Source: Bacillus_BD sp963765265 (GTDB lineage Bacteria > Bacillota > Bacilli > Bacillales > Cytobacillaceae). From it: a DNA stretch of 64,000 nucleotides. Every line of letters begins with the position of its first letter. Position 1 is the stretch's first letter. The stretch lies in assembly GCA_963765265.1 (NCBI GenBank), contig CAVXVN010000003.1, positions 248,001 to 312,000 on the forward strand. Direction: 5' to 3'. Shown here in pieces: positions 17,152 through 27,318 of the stretch. A model generated the notes under the pieces. That model made no database searches. It saw nothing but the letters and a program-made list of their open reading frames with translations, and was not told the origin of the DNA. The position numbers and the translations under genes are program-made.

Positions 17152-17523
17152 ATTAAAACAATTGTCAACTGGGTCTTTATACTATGTGGATTTTTATCTC
17201 TTGGATTGGGGATTATTGGAATTGTTCTACCTGTATTGCCGACAACGCCGTTATTCCTATTAGCGGCTTTTTGTTTTGTAAAAGGGTCTAAGAAATTTGA
17301 TGTTTGGTTTAGAGGGACAAAACTTTATAAAAAGTATTTAGAGGACTTTGTAAGAGAGAGAGCCATGACTCGAAAGCATAAACTTTCCATTTTATTATTT
17401 GCAGATGTGATGATCGCGATCCCCTTTTTTATTTTGGATAGCATTCTTGTTAAAATAATCTTAATCATCGTGGTGTTGTATAAATATTATTACTTTATGT
17501 ATAAGATTAAAACGATCAATTAG
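17152..17523 (+). CDS. DUF454 (YbaN-family) membrane protein, apparent ATT start
   Basis: A small inner-membrane protein of the DUF454/YbaN family. Family blocks are LGLGIIGIVLPVLPTTPLFLLAAFCFVKGSKKF and a C-terminal pair of hydrophobic helices (LFADVMIAIPFFILDSILVKIILIIVVLY). Homology extends upstream of the first TTG (17206) to IKTIVNWVFILCGFLSLG. An AGGAG site (17138-17142) sits 6-9 bases before in-frame ATT codons at 17149 and 17152, and no ATG, GTG or TTG is available there. The protein therefore either starts at AUU, as infC does, or the start codon is miscalled. The function is unknown. Confidence 0.75.
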   Translation: MKTIVNWVFILCGFLSLGLGIIGIVLPVLPTTPLFLLAAFCFVKGSKKFDVWFRGTKLYKKYLEDFVRERAMTRKHKLSILLFADVMIAIPFFILDSILVKIILIIVVLYKYYYFMYKIKTIN

Positions 17524-17556
17524 TAAATGTTAAATAAAATAGGTGAGGTGTCATGA

Positions 17557-17787
17557 ATGTATTTAACAATAAAAGAGACGGCAGAGTATTTATCTATGAA
17601 CGAGGCCGTCATTGAAAAGCTGGTTCAGCAAAGACGAATTCGAGCCATTCATGATGGTGAGCAATATTTAATAAACAAAGAGCAATTTACCGCTCATCTC
17701 AAACAGTTAGAACAATATAAAGAACTTGTAGAAGAATATCTGAGTGAACCCATTCCAGAGGATCGCGATATAAAAGATGAAGACTAG
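17557..17787 (+). CDS. Small excisionase-type HTH DNA-binding protein
   Basis: A 76-residue protein. Residues 1-50 match the MerR/excisionase-like HTH fold (YLTIKETAEYLSMNEAVIEKLVQQRRIRAIHDGEQYLINKEQF). The tail is acidic (EPIPEDRDIKDED). The ATG at 17557 follows GGTGAGGTG; a nearby ATG at 17553 is out of frame. It is 33 bp after the DUF454 gene and probably co-transcribed, ending at the strong hairpin at 17858. No phage or integrase gene is nearby, so a role as a true excisionase is unlikely. Confidence 0.8.
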   Translation: MYLTIKETAEYLSMNEAVIEKLVQQRRIRAIHDGEQYLINKEQFTAHLKQLEQYKELVEEYLSEPIPEDRDIKDED

Positions 17788-17857
17788 AGTAGGAAGCAAA
17801 ACAGTCTAGCTTTTTGAACGACTATCTCAATTTTAAAAAAGATTTAGAATGAATAGG

Positions 17858-17914
17858 CTCTCCCTAAGATCGACAGGTTTAAAATAAAACCTGTCGATCT
17901 TAGGGAGAGTTTTT
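17858..17914 (+). terminator. Strong intrinsic terminator (23-bp stem)
   Basis: CTCTCCCTAAGATCGACAGG and its exact complement form a perfect stem of about 23 bp, followed by T5. Confidence 0.92.
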
Positions 17915-18020
17915 ATGTTCAAAAATATATTTCTTTTTTTAAAAAATATGATAGGAGACTTTTACTATTTGAGTATTCAAGTAGTAAAATTTAACTTTTT
18001 AGAAAATTACAAAAATGATG

Positions 18021-18048
18021 TTGTTTAGTTCTATAGTCGTGATATAAT
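18021..18048 (+). promoter_or_regulatory. Promoter of the ycnKJI operon
   Basis: TTGTTT (18021-18026), a 16-base spacer and TATAAT (18043-18048) lie 80 bp before ycnK. Confidence 0.5.
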
Positions 18049-18128
18049 AAAACCAGATATGTTCATTTGTGTTATACTTTGTTAGCTATTGGGAATGTCT
18101 AACTTTAATGAGAGGCAGGTGATCTTCT

Positions 18129-18713
18129 ATGCTTGCAAATGAAAGGCAACAATTGATAAGAGAATTAATTAATAGCCAGAAAAATCTTAGAATTTCTGAT
18201 TTAAGCGGAATTTTAGGAGTATCAGACATGACCGTACACCGAGATATAAAGGTATTAGTTGAAGAAGGAATAATAGAAAAAACATTTGGTGGGATTCGCC
18301 TTATTGATTTACAAGTTCAAAAACCTAATGTTAATGAATGTGTAGTCTGTAGCCGTACGATTGACCATCGATTATACTGTCAATTGATTCTTACAAATAA
18401 TCGGGTGGAAACGGCTTGTTGCCCTCATTGTGGAATCATCCGTCATCAGATGCTTGGCAATGAAGTGGTTGAGATTCTATGCTGTGATTTCTTTACCAAT
18501 ATAACGATCAGTGCGCTTCATGCATGGTATGTAATGGATACAACGATCGATTTAAGTTGCTGCATGCCGCAAGTTCTTCCCTTCAAGCAAAAAGAACATG
18601 CAGATGGTTTTGTTAGAGGATTTGGCGGGACCGTATTAACTTTTGAACAAGCATCACAAAAGGTAATCGGACAAGAGTATAGCCATAAAGGTTGCTGTGA
18701 TCATGAATCATAA
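18129..18713 (+). CDS. ycnK: YcnK copper-responsive DeoR-type repressor
   Basis: A 194-residue protein. Residues 1-58 form the DeoR HTH (RQQLIRELINSQKNLRISDLSGILGVSDMTVHRDIKVLVEEG). The C-terminal part resembles the copper-binding NosL domain: CVVCSRTID, CCPHCGIIRHQM, CCDFFT and CCMPQV supply many Cys residues, and the protein ends HKGCCDHES. B. subtilis YcnK has this architecture and represses ycnJ under high copper. It is first in the ycnK-ycnJ-ycnI operon and overlaps ycnJ by 11-17 bases. The function is strongly supported by context. Confidence 0.93.
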   Translation: MLANERQQLIRELINSQKNLRISDLSGILGVSDMTVHRDIKVLVEEGIIEKTFGGIRLIDLQVQKPNVNECVVCSRTIDHRLYCQLILTNNRVETACCPHCGIIRHQMLGNEVVEILCCDFFTNITISALHAWYVMDTTIDLSCCMPQVLPFKQKEHADGFVRGFGGTVLTFEQASQKVIGQEYSHKGCCDHES

Positions 18714-20298
18714 ACGATATCGTAAAATTCTTATTTTGTTTTTATTATTTATTGTATTTGTACCACAAGACGTCTTTGCCCATGCCATTCTTGAAAAGGC
18801 AAGCCCTGCTCCAAATAGTCAGGTAAAAGGGCCTCCAAGAGAGATTGTTCTTATCTTTAATGAAAGAATGGAAGGGGAGTTTTACTCGATTAAGGTATTC
18901 AATGCTGATGGAGACATCGTAACCGAGAGTGAAACACAGCTGAGCATCGATCAAAAACAGTTATCACAGGTCCTTCCATCGCTTTCGGATGGGACTTATA
19001 CGGTTTCCTATCGTGTTCTATCTGCTGATGGACATCCAATTGAAGGGTCTTACGTCTTTACTACAGGGGAAGAAACGAGTGAATTAAAGGATCCTGGTGC
19101 ATTTAATGAACCAATTGATATAGATCCTGAACGTAGTAATAGTGATGCTTCATTCAGCATCGTTTCTACTGCTGTACGAGTTTTTAATTATATTGCCTTA
19201 TTACTTTCAACAGGTTGGATTTTATGGGGTGCTTTACGTAAAGAAAAAATGGGAGAAATAGAGAGATCATATAAAAGGTGGGCAATAATCTTACAAATAT
19301 CGTTCTTGATAACGAACATTTTGATGGGTTTTATTCAAATGTCACAACTTCAAGGTATTTGGGAAATGACGAATATAGCTTCCATTATGACTGGAACGAA
19401 TATAGGTATTATTTGGACTCTCTCCATGTTGCTCTCGTTTCTTGGTTTTATCTTTTTAACCCGTTACATATGGTTTGATACATTCTGGGCCATTCTACTT
19501 CTCTTGCTTAAAAGCCAGAACGGACATGCCGTGGCCTTTGAACCAGCTTTCATATCCATTTCACTTGATTTTATCCATCTATTAGCTGCTTCAATATGGT
19601 CTGGAGGTCTATTCTTTATCCTATTGTTTTGGAAAAAACATCGAGAGTACGTAAAACACTTTTTGTTGATTTTTTCAAAAGCAGCCTTGGTGAGCATCAT
19701 CGTTTTAATCATATCTGGAGCAGCCTTAACTCTTATTTATTCACCTAATCTTAGCTATCTATTGAAAACACAATGGGGAGTCTTGCTCCTTATTAAAGTG
19801 GGTTTAGTGTTCATGGTTATCCTTACAGGTGCACTTTTACGATTTAACCTTAAGAACAAGAAAGAAAATTCAATAGGCAAATGGTTAAAAGTAGATATTA
19901 CTTTGATGGTTTTCATTTTAGTTATTGTGGGATCCTTTACTCATTTAAGTCCACTTCCCCAAAACGAGCCGTTAGATTGGACCGAAACGAAAAATGATAT
20001 TGAAATCAAGACCGTGATTTCACCTAAAGTACCAGGCAGCAATTCGTTCATCATAGGCGCCACTTCTCTTGAAGAGGGAGTAAATATCAAAGGCATTCAA
20101 TTATTTTTAAAGTACAAGGATAATCCAGAGGTTTCTCCCATTCAAGTTCCCATTCCTATTTTTGAACAAGATAAAAGTGTTTACGAAAATAGTGAAGGCG
20201 TTTATATTCCGTTTGATGGTAATTGGACCATCGAACTAAGGATTTTAAATTCGAATGATGATGAATCTGTGTTTAGTAAAGACTTTACTGTCTTCTAA
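18697..20298 (+). CDS. ycnJ: YcnJ copper importer, CopC-CopD fusion
   Basis: A protein of about 530 residues. A signal peptide ends at ...VFA, exposing an N-terminal His (HAILEKASPAPNSQVKGPP), which is the start of the CopC domain; DGHPIEGSYVFTTG closes it. An eight-helix CopD membrane domain follows (about 160-420), with conserved histidines in SQNGHAVAF and SGGLFF regions. A C-terminal soluble domain of about 100 residues ends the protein. B. subtilis YcnJ takes up copper and is repressed by YcnK. The start is GTG 18697 (AAAGG spacing 5) or ATG 18703; both overlap ycnK. Confidence 0.93.
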   Translation: MIMNHKRYRKILILFLLFIVFVPQDVFAHAILEKASPAPNSQVKGPPREIVLIFNERMEGEFYSIKVFNADGDIVTESETQLSIDQKQLSQVLPSLSDGTYTVSYRVLSADGHPIEGSYVFTTGEETSELKDPGAFNEPIDIDPERSNSDASFSIVSTAVRVFNYIALLLSTGWILWGALRKEKMGEIERSYKRWAIILQISFLITNILMGFIQMSQLQGIWEMTNIASIMTGTNIGIIWTLSMLLSFLGFIFLTRYIWFDTFWAILLLLLKSQNGHAVAFEPAFISISLDFIHLLAASIWSGGLFFILLFWKKHREYVKHFLLIFSKAALVSIIVLIISGAALTLIYSPNLSYLLKTQWGVLLLIKVGLVFMVILTGALLRFNLKNKKENSIGKWLKVDITLMVFILVIVGSFTHLSPLPQNEPLDWTETKNDIEIKTVISPKVPGSNSFIIGATSLEEGVNIKGIQLFLKYKDNPEVSPIQVPIPIFEQDKSVYENSEGVYIPFDGNWTIELRILNSNDDESVFSKDFTVF

Positions 20299-20332
20299 AA
20301 TAAAAACGAATGAAAAGGGGAGATTTTTCAAA

Positions 20333-20980
20333 ATGAAAAAGGTAACAGCCATTCTAGGTAGTGTTTTTTTAGCAACATCTCTATTTGCAAGTGTTGCCAG
20401 TGCTCATGTTACAGTTCAACCAAAGGAAACGACGCAAGGGTCTTATGAAGTGTTTACTGTAAGAGTTCCTTCTGAAAACGAAAAAGTTCCAACAACAAAA
20501 ATGGAAGTAAAAGTCCCAGCAGAGGTTAATATTAGCCGTTTAGAACCGAAACCAGGATGGACCTATGAACTGAAAAAAGATGCTACAGACAAAATAACTA
20601 GTATTATTTGGACAACTGAAGGTGAAGGATTATCTTCTACCGAGTTTGGGCAGTTCCTGATGCAAGGAAAAGTGGATGATCAGGCTAAGGAGCTTGTTTG
20701 GAAAGCGTATCAAACCTATCAGGATGGAAGTTTAGTAGAGTGGGTTGGTGCAGCGGATGCTGATAAACCAGCATCTGTCACAAAAGTAAATCCAGCAGTA
20801 GCCGGTTCTACAGATAGCCACGGTGCAGCACATACAGAAAAGACAGTGGAAAATGAACAACAGGTACAGTCTGTTTCAGAGGAAACTTCTAGCGGTTCTA
20901 ATGCCCCTCTATATGTTGCTATTGCAGCCTTGATTGTTGCGATATTGGCTTTTGCTAGGTCATTTAGAAAAAGAGGCTAA
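20333..20980 (+). CDS. ycnI: YcnI copper-binding membrane-anchored protein (DUF1775)
   Basis: A 215-residue protein. The signal peptide MKKVTAILGSVFLATSLFASVASA leaves His as the mature N-terminus (HVTVQPKETTQGSYEVF), which in B. subtilis YcnI binds Cu(II) with a nearby Glu and Trp (here PGWTYEL). The DUF1775 domain is followed by a low-complexity linker and one C-terminal membrane helix (PLYVAIAALIVAILAFA) with a basic stop. The ATG at 20333 follows AAGGGGAG. It probably hands copper to YcnJ or buffers it outside the membrane. Confidence 0.93.
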   Translation: MKKVTAILGSVFLATSLFASVASAHVTVQPKETTQGSYEVFTVRVPSENEKVPTTKMEVKVPAEVNISRLEPKPGWTYELKKDATDKITSIIWTTEGEGLSSTEFGQFLMQGKVDDQAKELVWKAYQTYQDGSLVEWVGAADADKPASVTKVNPAVAGSTDSHGAAHTEKTVENEQQVQSVSEETSSGSNAPLYVAIAALIVAILAFARSFRKRG

Positions 20981-20986
20981 TGTAAT

Positions 20987-21025
20987 AGTAAAAAGGCAAG
21001 GGAATTTATTCTCTTGCCTTTTTAC
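20987..21025. terminator. Bidirectional terminator
   Basis: GTAAAAAGGCAAGG...TCTTGCCTTTTTAC is a strong stem with A and T tracts after ycnI. Confidence 0.9.
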
Positions 21026-21127
21026 TATATAAGGTTCTTTAACAGATGAACTATTTTCTTGCAGTTTTTTCGGAATGGTGAACAATGGCTAAACCAATAC
21101 AAATTATTTTTCTATCATTTCAAAAGG

Positions 21128-22792
21128 TTAGATTTTAAACGAACTCTTTAATGAAACAATTAAGTTAAAGACTGTTTTTTCAGTAGTAGAATGCTTTGGA
21201 TCCACGTTAAAATAACCATGACGGAAAAATTGGAATTTATCTTGAGGCTTCACGTCTTTCATATTCGGTTCAATAAAGCCTTGAATAATTTGTAAGGATT
21301 TTTCATTTACATGATCAAGGAAGGTCGTTGCTTCACCTGATTCCTCTGCCTCTTCCTGTTCTTCATCTAAAATTAACGGCTCATATAAACGGAATTCTGC
21401 AGGAATTGCCTGACTGGCTTCGACCCAGTGCAGTGTGCCTTTCACTTTTCGACCAGTAAAACCACTTCCGCTCTTCGTTTCTGGATCATATGAACAATGC
21501 AGTTCAACTACATTGCCTTCAGCATCTTTAACCACTTCTTCACACTTAATAAAGTAAGCATTTTTTAAACGAACTTCATTCCCTGGGAAGAGACGGAAAT
21601 ATTTTTTTGGCGGATTTTCCATGAAATCTTCTTGTTCAATATAAATTTCCCGTGAAAATGGGATTTGACGAGTTCCCATTTCTGGATTTTCTGGATTGTT
21701 CTCCGCTTCAAGCATCTCAACTTGACCTTCAGGATAATTTGTAATGACAACCTTTAGTGGATTTAAAATACCCATTGTACGTGGGGCTTTTAATTTCAAA
21801 TCCTCCCGTACGAAATGTTCTAGCATTGCAGAATCTACGGTTCCAGACCCCTTTGAGACTCCAGTTTCTTTGACGAATTCGCGAATGGATTCCGGGGTAT
21901 AACCTCTTCTTCTTAGACCAGACACCGTAGGCATACGAGGATCATCCCAACCATCCACGTACCCTTCATCAACAAGTTGCTTTAGCTTCCGTTTACTCAT
22001 TACTGTATTGGTAATATTTAAGCGCCCAAATTCATATTGATGTGGAGTATTCTCCATTTCACATTCTGCTACAACCCAATCGTAAAGAGGACGATGATCC
22101 TCAAATTCAATCGTACAAATGGAATGAGTAATCCCCTCAATGGCATCCTCTAACGGATGAGCAAAATCATACATAGGGTAAATGCACCATTTGTCTCCTG
22201 TATTATGATGGGTTGCATGGGACACACGGTAAAGGATCGGATCACGCAAATTGATATTGGGTGAGCCCATATCAATTTTTGCCCGTAGTACTTTACTTCC
22301 GTTATCAAATTCGCCATTTTTCATCCGATCAAATAGATCAAGGTTTTCTTCGATTGAACGCTCGCGATACGGACTTTCTTTACCTGGTTCGGTTAAGGTT
22401 CCACGATATTCACGAATTTGCTCTGCACTTAAATCATCCACATATGCTTTTCCTTTTTTGATTAACAGAATCGCACGTTGGTACATTTCATCGAAATAAT
22501 TAGAGGCAAAGAATAAACCATCCCAATCAAAGCCAAGCCATGTCACATCTTCTTTAATGGAATCAACATATTCTTGATCCTCTTTAGAAGGGTTGGTGTC
22601 ATCAAACCTCAAATTGGTTTTACCATTAAATTCATCTGCTAGTCCGAAGTTGATCATAATGGATTTAGCATGTCCAATATGCAGATAGCCGTTGGGCTCA
22701 GGAGGAAAACGAGTAATAATTTCTTTGTGTTTTCCTGTTTCTAAATCTTCCTTTATAATACTCTTGATAAAATTTGACGAGTTATTTTCCAA
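21128..22792 (-). CDS. glnS: Glutaminyl-tRNA synthetase
   Basis: A 554-residue class Ib synthetase that charges tRNA-Gln with glutamine. The HIGH signature is in PPEPNGYLHIGHAKSI (about 30-45) and the KMSKS equivalent is in NTVMSKRKLKQLV. GlnRS-specific blocks include LRFDDTNPSKEDQEYVDSI and DFAHPLEDAIEGITHSICTIEFEDHRPLYDW. The C-terminal beta-barrel anticodon domains are present, ending FNLIVSLKSSFKI. Length equals E. coli GlnRS; the YqeY domain fused in some Firmicute homologues is absent. B. subtilis lacks GlnRS and uses GatCAB, so this is an accessory gene, probably acquired. No T-box leader is visible. Confidence 0.95.
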   Translation of the reverse strand: MENNSSNFIKSIIKEDLETGKHKEIITRFPPEPNGYLHIGHAKSIMINFGLADEFNGKTNLRFDDTNPSKEDQEYVDSIKEDVTWLGFDWDGLFFASNYFDEMYQRAILLIKKGKAYVDDLSAEQIREYRGTLTEPGKESPYRERSIEENLDLFDRMKNGEFDNGSKVLRAKIDMGSPNINLRDPILYRVSHATHHNTGDKWCIYPMYDFAHPLEDAIEGITHSICTIEFEDHRPLYDWVVAECEMENTPHQYEFGRLNITNTVMSKRKLKQLVDEGYVDGWDDPRMPTVSGLRRRGYTPESIREFVKETGVSKGSGTVDSAMLEHFVREDLKLKAPRTMGILNPLKVVITNYPEGQVEMLEAENNPENPEMGTRQIPFSREIYIEQEDFMENPPKKYFRLFPGNEVRLKNAYFIKCEEVVKDAEGNVVELHCSYDPETKSGSGFTGRKVKGTLHWVEASQAIPAEFRLYEPLILDEEQEEAEESGEATTFLDHVNEKSLQIIQGFIEPNMKDVKPQDKFQFFRHGYFNVDPKHSTTEKTVFNLIVSLKSSFKI

Positions 22793-23114
22793 CCGGTATC
22801 AGCCTTTCTTTTAACTAAGGTTATTTAATATGTTCTCATTATAGCAAATATAAAAGCGTTACTTAAATGAATTTGTGATTTTTTCTAATTATACCCGTTT
22901 TCTACCATTGACAATACACTCTATTGCAGTGAAGGGAAATCTCTTAAAATATGTTTGTTTCCCACAAATCGTAAAAATGTTATGAAAATTTAAGCCAAAT
23001 GACATTCACAGTACATGAATGTTTGGTAGAATAGAAGGATAGGATGTAAAAGGCTAAATAGAGTAATATTTACATAATGAGATGAAAAGTGAATTTTACT
23101 TGGGGGCGAATAGA

Positions 23115-25827
23115 GTGACAATTGAACAACAGCTAATAGAAAAAATGTTTTATGAAACATTTATGATAGACAATGCAGAAAAGGAACCAATACAAGTACT
23201 CGGGGAAGCCTATTTAGAAGAACAAAAAAAGGACATTCCAGACTTATCAGCAATCCGGTTTGCTCAAGGGGAATTGTATTTCCATTTTAAGGATTATGAA
23301 TCAGCCATTTTTAAGTGGGAAAATATCCAAAATGAATGGGGACAATGGGCGAAAAAAAATACGGCCGATGCCTATTTTGAACTTGGACTATTGCCAACCG
23401 CAGAGGACATTTATAAATCAATTGCTACAGATGATCTAACATTGCACACAGAAGTTTCTTTGCAATTGTTTTCATTATACATGGAGCGAAACAAACATGA
23501 GCTTGCGAGTAATGTCATAAAGGAAATCATTGAATTGAATCCTGATTATCCAAATGTTACGATACTAGCTCGTTCATTTTTTGAAGAGAACGGGGACTGG
23601 TCTAGTGCTATTGAACTTGCTATGAAAGAAGCCGTTCGTCTTGGATCTTCTAGTTGGTATGATGCGCTTATTAGTTATGTGGAAAAGGGTCGGACAAAAC
23701 TGATGGATCCGAACTATTTTGAGACAGCATTGATTGAATTAGCAAAGTTGGATTCAAATCGCTTTGAAAGGCTTTCCGCTGCATTATGGAATAGTTATAA
23801 AGATGAAGAATCTCATATTACTTGGATGTTTGTTTTTAATCGAGTGATTGCTAAACTCGATTCGAATATCGTTTGTTCGTGGAAGATCCTATCTGGTTTA
23901 TACGAAGAGTCATATTTGAAATTAATTAATGGTACCCATCTTATTAAAGAAATTGGTGCATTGATTCCAGATTTATTAACAAGTTGGATGAAAATTTGTG
24001 ATACTAGCTATGCATTATCTGCTGCGTCATCTGTTATCTCTTGGAATGAAATGTTTCCGTTAACGCTTGCGGATTCAGCCGTTTATGAGGCGGAAAATGT
24101 GCTGTTGAAGCTAGAAAAACAAACAAGCGGCTTTGAGGAAGCGATTCGGTTAGAAGATGAAATTAATAGTTGGGCAGTGAAGCAAGAATTACAAGTGTCA
24201 AATACTCTAACTTGGATTATGAATGTCCTAAAAGAAAAAGATTCTTATAAGCTAGCAATGGTTGGAACGATAGAAAGTGGAAAATCTTCTGTTATCAATA
24301 CAGTTATGGGCAGAGAAGTACTGCCTGAGGATAACACTGCACTTGTTGTGATTGACCATAGTGTGGATCCTAAAATAGTAGAAATATCTGAATCGGACAT
24401 TCTTCATGTAAATAAAATTGAAGAGCGCCCTTCGTTTCGTCATCAACGTTCGTTCCATGCCAAACTAAATAATGCATTTTTACAGGAAAATCAATTGACA
24501 CTTATTGATACCCCTAGTCTAACGAATCGAAAAGAGTTGTTTTCTTGTTTACATGCTGCTGACGGAGTCTTATTTGTCTTAAATGCAAACACACCTTTTA
24601 CGGATAAGGAACAGCAAATGCTTCAGCAAATAAGAGAAGAAATGCCAAATGTGCCTATTCATTTCATGATGAACAAAATGGATTCAGTCTATGATGAGCA
24701 TCGAAATACCGTGAACGAAACATGGGCAAGAATAAAGCAATTTGAACCAAATGCAGATGTGTTTGCTTTCTCCTCTTTTTATGACCGCCAAAGTCAATTA
24801 AAAGATCTTGGACAATATGTAAGAAAAAATTACAGTCAGAAGAATGCGGTGACGGTTCAAACTGCCAATTTGCTTTATTTTATAAAAAAATCCATTAAGT
24901 ATTTAGTAAGTAAAAGAATTGAAAAAGAAAAAGCTCTTGTGGATTCTATTAAATGGAATGAAGAAATGGCTGCAAAGTTGAATGGGGCCGTTCATCAAAT
25001 TGGTGATTTAGAAATAGAAAAAGTACGTGTGATGACAAAATCTTATCGGGCAATCGAGGAAAAGATTGAGGCAGAATTAGTCGAGAAGATTCCACAGTTG
25101 TTACGAGGCTGTTCTAAATATATTAAGGAAGATAGTAACTTTGGGAACCTGCATATTGAATTAAATGAGAAAATGAATAAAGAAGTTGAAAACTATTTGC
25201 AAGAAAATGTGATGCCGGAATATTTTAAAGCCATTCAAAAGTGGATTGCGGACAGTACGGTAAACTTCAATGAAGTACAATTTTTCGTCAATGAGATGTG
25301 TGAAGGATTTAATACTCTTTATGATGAGGATAAGCTACATCTTAGAATGTGACTTTAAAGTGCTAGATGATTGGCGCCGTGACGCGGATCGGATGACAAG
25401 TGGAATTCATTTGGAAAAAATGAATATTCTACTGCGCTTCACACCTTCTCAGTTTTTATTAAAAAGTGCAGGGAAATTGCTTGGTGGCCTGACTCAAAAT
25501 AAATCGATGCTATACAACAAATATAAACAGTATATAGAAAATGAAGACTACCATGAAGTGGCAGAACTCATTGCGAAACGATTCTTACACCAATTTGACT
25601 TTTTTGCAAAATCGATCGAGCGCGATATCACGATATTCTTTAGGGATCCATTGGTTATCTTGAATCAAACGGTTGAAGAAACACGTTCAGAAATTGAAGC
25701 AAATAAGGATGCACTTGACGAAATGAGAAAAAATCCTGAATGGTACCAAGATCCATTGACTTTCTTTGAATTAAAACTCCGCCAAAGTGAATGGCTGAAC
25801 CAAAAAGAAAGTAAAATGACAGTATAA
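23115..25827 (+). pseudogene. TPR + dynamin-like GTPase, frameshifted near 25345
   Basis: The N-terminal 350 residues look like helical TPR-type repeats (FAQGELYFHFKDYESAIFKWENI, EVSLQLFSLYMERNKHELASNVI). A dynamin-family GTPase domain follows: P-loop GTIESGKSS, G3 LIDTPSL, G4 MNKMD. A long helical C-terminal region follows. The first frame stops at 25352; the same protein resumes as ECDFKVLDDWRRDADRM in another frame and ends at 25827, so one base is missing near 25345. Full length is about 900 residues. The GTG at 23115 (GGGGGCG upstream) is preferred over 23082. Bacterial dynamin-like proteins remodel membranes; the TPR fusion has no established role. Confidence 0.75.
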
Positions 25828-25833
25828 ACAGTG

Positions 25834-25869
25834 CCATTTACGGTGCCTGACACCGTAAATGGACAGATT
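25834..25869. repeat. TGCCTGACACC-family palindrome (copy 2)
   Basis: The perfect 12-bp arms CCATTTACGGTG / CACCGTAAATGG enclose CCTGA, followed by ACAGATT. It sits directly after the GTPase gene and is nearly identical over 28 bp to copy 3 at 27310. Confidence 0.8.
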
Positions 25870-25955
25870 GTTGTTCTGCTCTGCTTGTACAGGGTGGACA
25901 GGGGTTGAATCAATCATTTTGTATGTTAATTGTAGAGAAAAGGGAAGTGCGTAAT

Positions 25956-27318
25956 ATGGGATTCGCTATTCTTGATCGGGTTAAAAATACGAGGATCATG
26001 TTGAGAAAACATATCATTGAAACCATATTAAATGAGTTTGACCAACAATGTATGAATCTCGATTATGAAATGAGAAAAGAGAAATATGGGCAGATGATGG
26101 AAAGTCCCTTTCGATTCTTTCGAGGTAGTGCCTATTTGTTCTATTACGATATGACAAGAATCCCTTTCTCTTTTCATACACCAGAAGATAAACCAACATG
26201 GATTCAAGGTGACATGCATATAGAAAATTTCGGTGCATTTCAGAATGAACAAGGAGAAATTGTATTTGATGTAAATGATTTTGATGAGGGCTATGTGGGA
26301 TCCTATTTATATGATGTATTGCGCATGTCCGTAAGTATTGCCTTATTCTGTGATGCACAGTCCATGAGTGAAGAAGAACAAAAGGAGAGAATCGTTACTT
26401 ATCTTGAGGCTTACTATGATCAATTGAAAAGATTTAAAAAGCAGAAGGATGATCCTTTTACCCTTACGTTCACAAAAGACAACACGAGAGGTCCTGTACA
26501 AAAAACATTAAAAAAGCTTGTTAAAAGGCAGAAAAGTCATTTATTAATGGATATTACCTATATAAATGAGGAAAACAAGCGGGTTTTTGCTTGGTCTGAT
26601 GAGTTACAGCCTGTGAGTGACGAAGAACGTGTAATTGCTTAGATCTCTATCAGAAGCATATTTTCATTCTTTGGACGCTGAAGATAAACGAGACCGCAGC
26701 TTTTATACCATCAAGGATATTGCACGTAAGCACGGCTCTGGAACGGCATCAATTGGACTTGATCGATATTACTTTCTGGTCGAAGGAGGTAAGGAAGCTC
26801 ACGGATTAGATGATTTGGTGTTGGAAGTAAAAGAAGTGCGTACACCGATTCCAGCTTATTTCTTACCTTATCGTGAACTGTTCTGGGAGAGATATGAACA
26901 TCAAGGAGAACGTGTCATTTCAACTCAAAAAGCGATGCATCATCATGAGGACCCCTATTTAGGTTATCTTACAATCGAAGACCGTCACTTCTATGTCCGA
27001 GAACGATCCCCGTATAAAAAGAAAATAAAAGCAAAACTATTGCAAACCACTGAGGACATGGATTCAACAGTAGAAATCATGGGGAAAATCACAGCGAAAA
27101 TTCACTCCCGTGCAGATGTAGATTTTCAAGAAGATTTATTCTCATACGAAAGTGAGCAAGAAATATTAAAAGCAATCGGTAGTGAATTTGATACCTTTTG
27201 TTCTCAGATTGTATTCACTTCAATGGTATACAAAGAACAAGTAAAAAGAGATTATGAATTGTTTTGCCAGTGGGTAACAAAAGAATTTGTGGAAGCAGAA
27301 GCCCCAACCGGTGTCTGA
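25956..27318 (+). pseudogene. DUF2252 family protein, frameshifted near 26640
   Basis: A protein of about 450 residues resembling DUF2252, a family with a kinase-like (APH/protein kinase) fold. Visible motifs are FRFFRGSAYLFYYDM, WIQGDMHIENFGAF (catalytic-loop-like GDxHxxNFG), VFDVNDFDEGYVG and RDRSFYTIKDIARKHGSGTASIGLDRYYFLVEG. The first frame ends at 26642; removing one T near 26638 joins it to the second frame (26635-27318). The ATG at 25956 follows AGGGAAGTG. The last codons (...PTGV-stop) lie inside a TGTCTGACGCC repeat, so the natural C-terminus may have been replaced. The function is unknown. Confidence 0.8.

Noticed and set aside
17557..17787. Excisionase gene as sign of a prophage or integrated plasmid
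   Set aside because: No integrase, att repeats or phage genes lie nearby; the HTH fold is common in chromosomal regulators.
22793..23114. T-box leader upstream of glnS
   Set aside because: No TGGNACCGCG antiterminator motif or specifier loop was seen on the minus strand.
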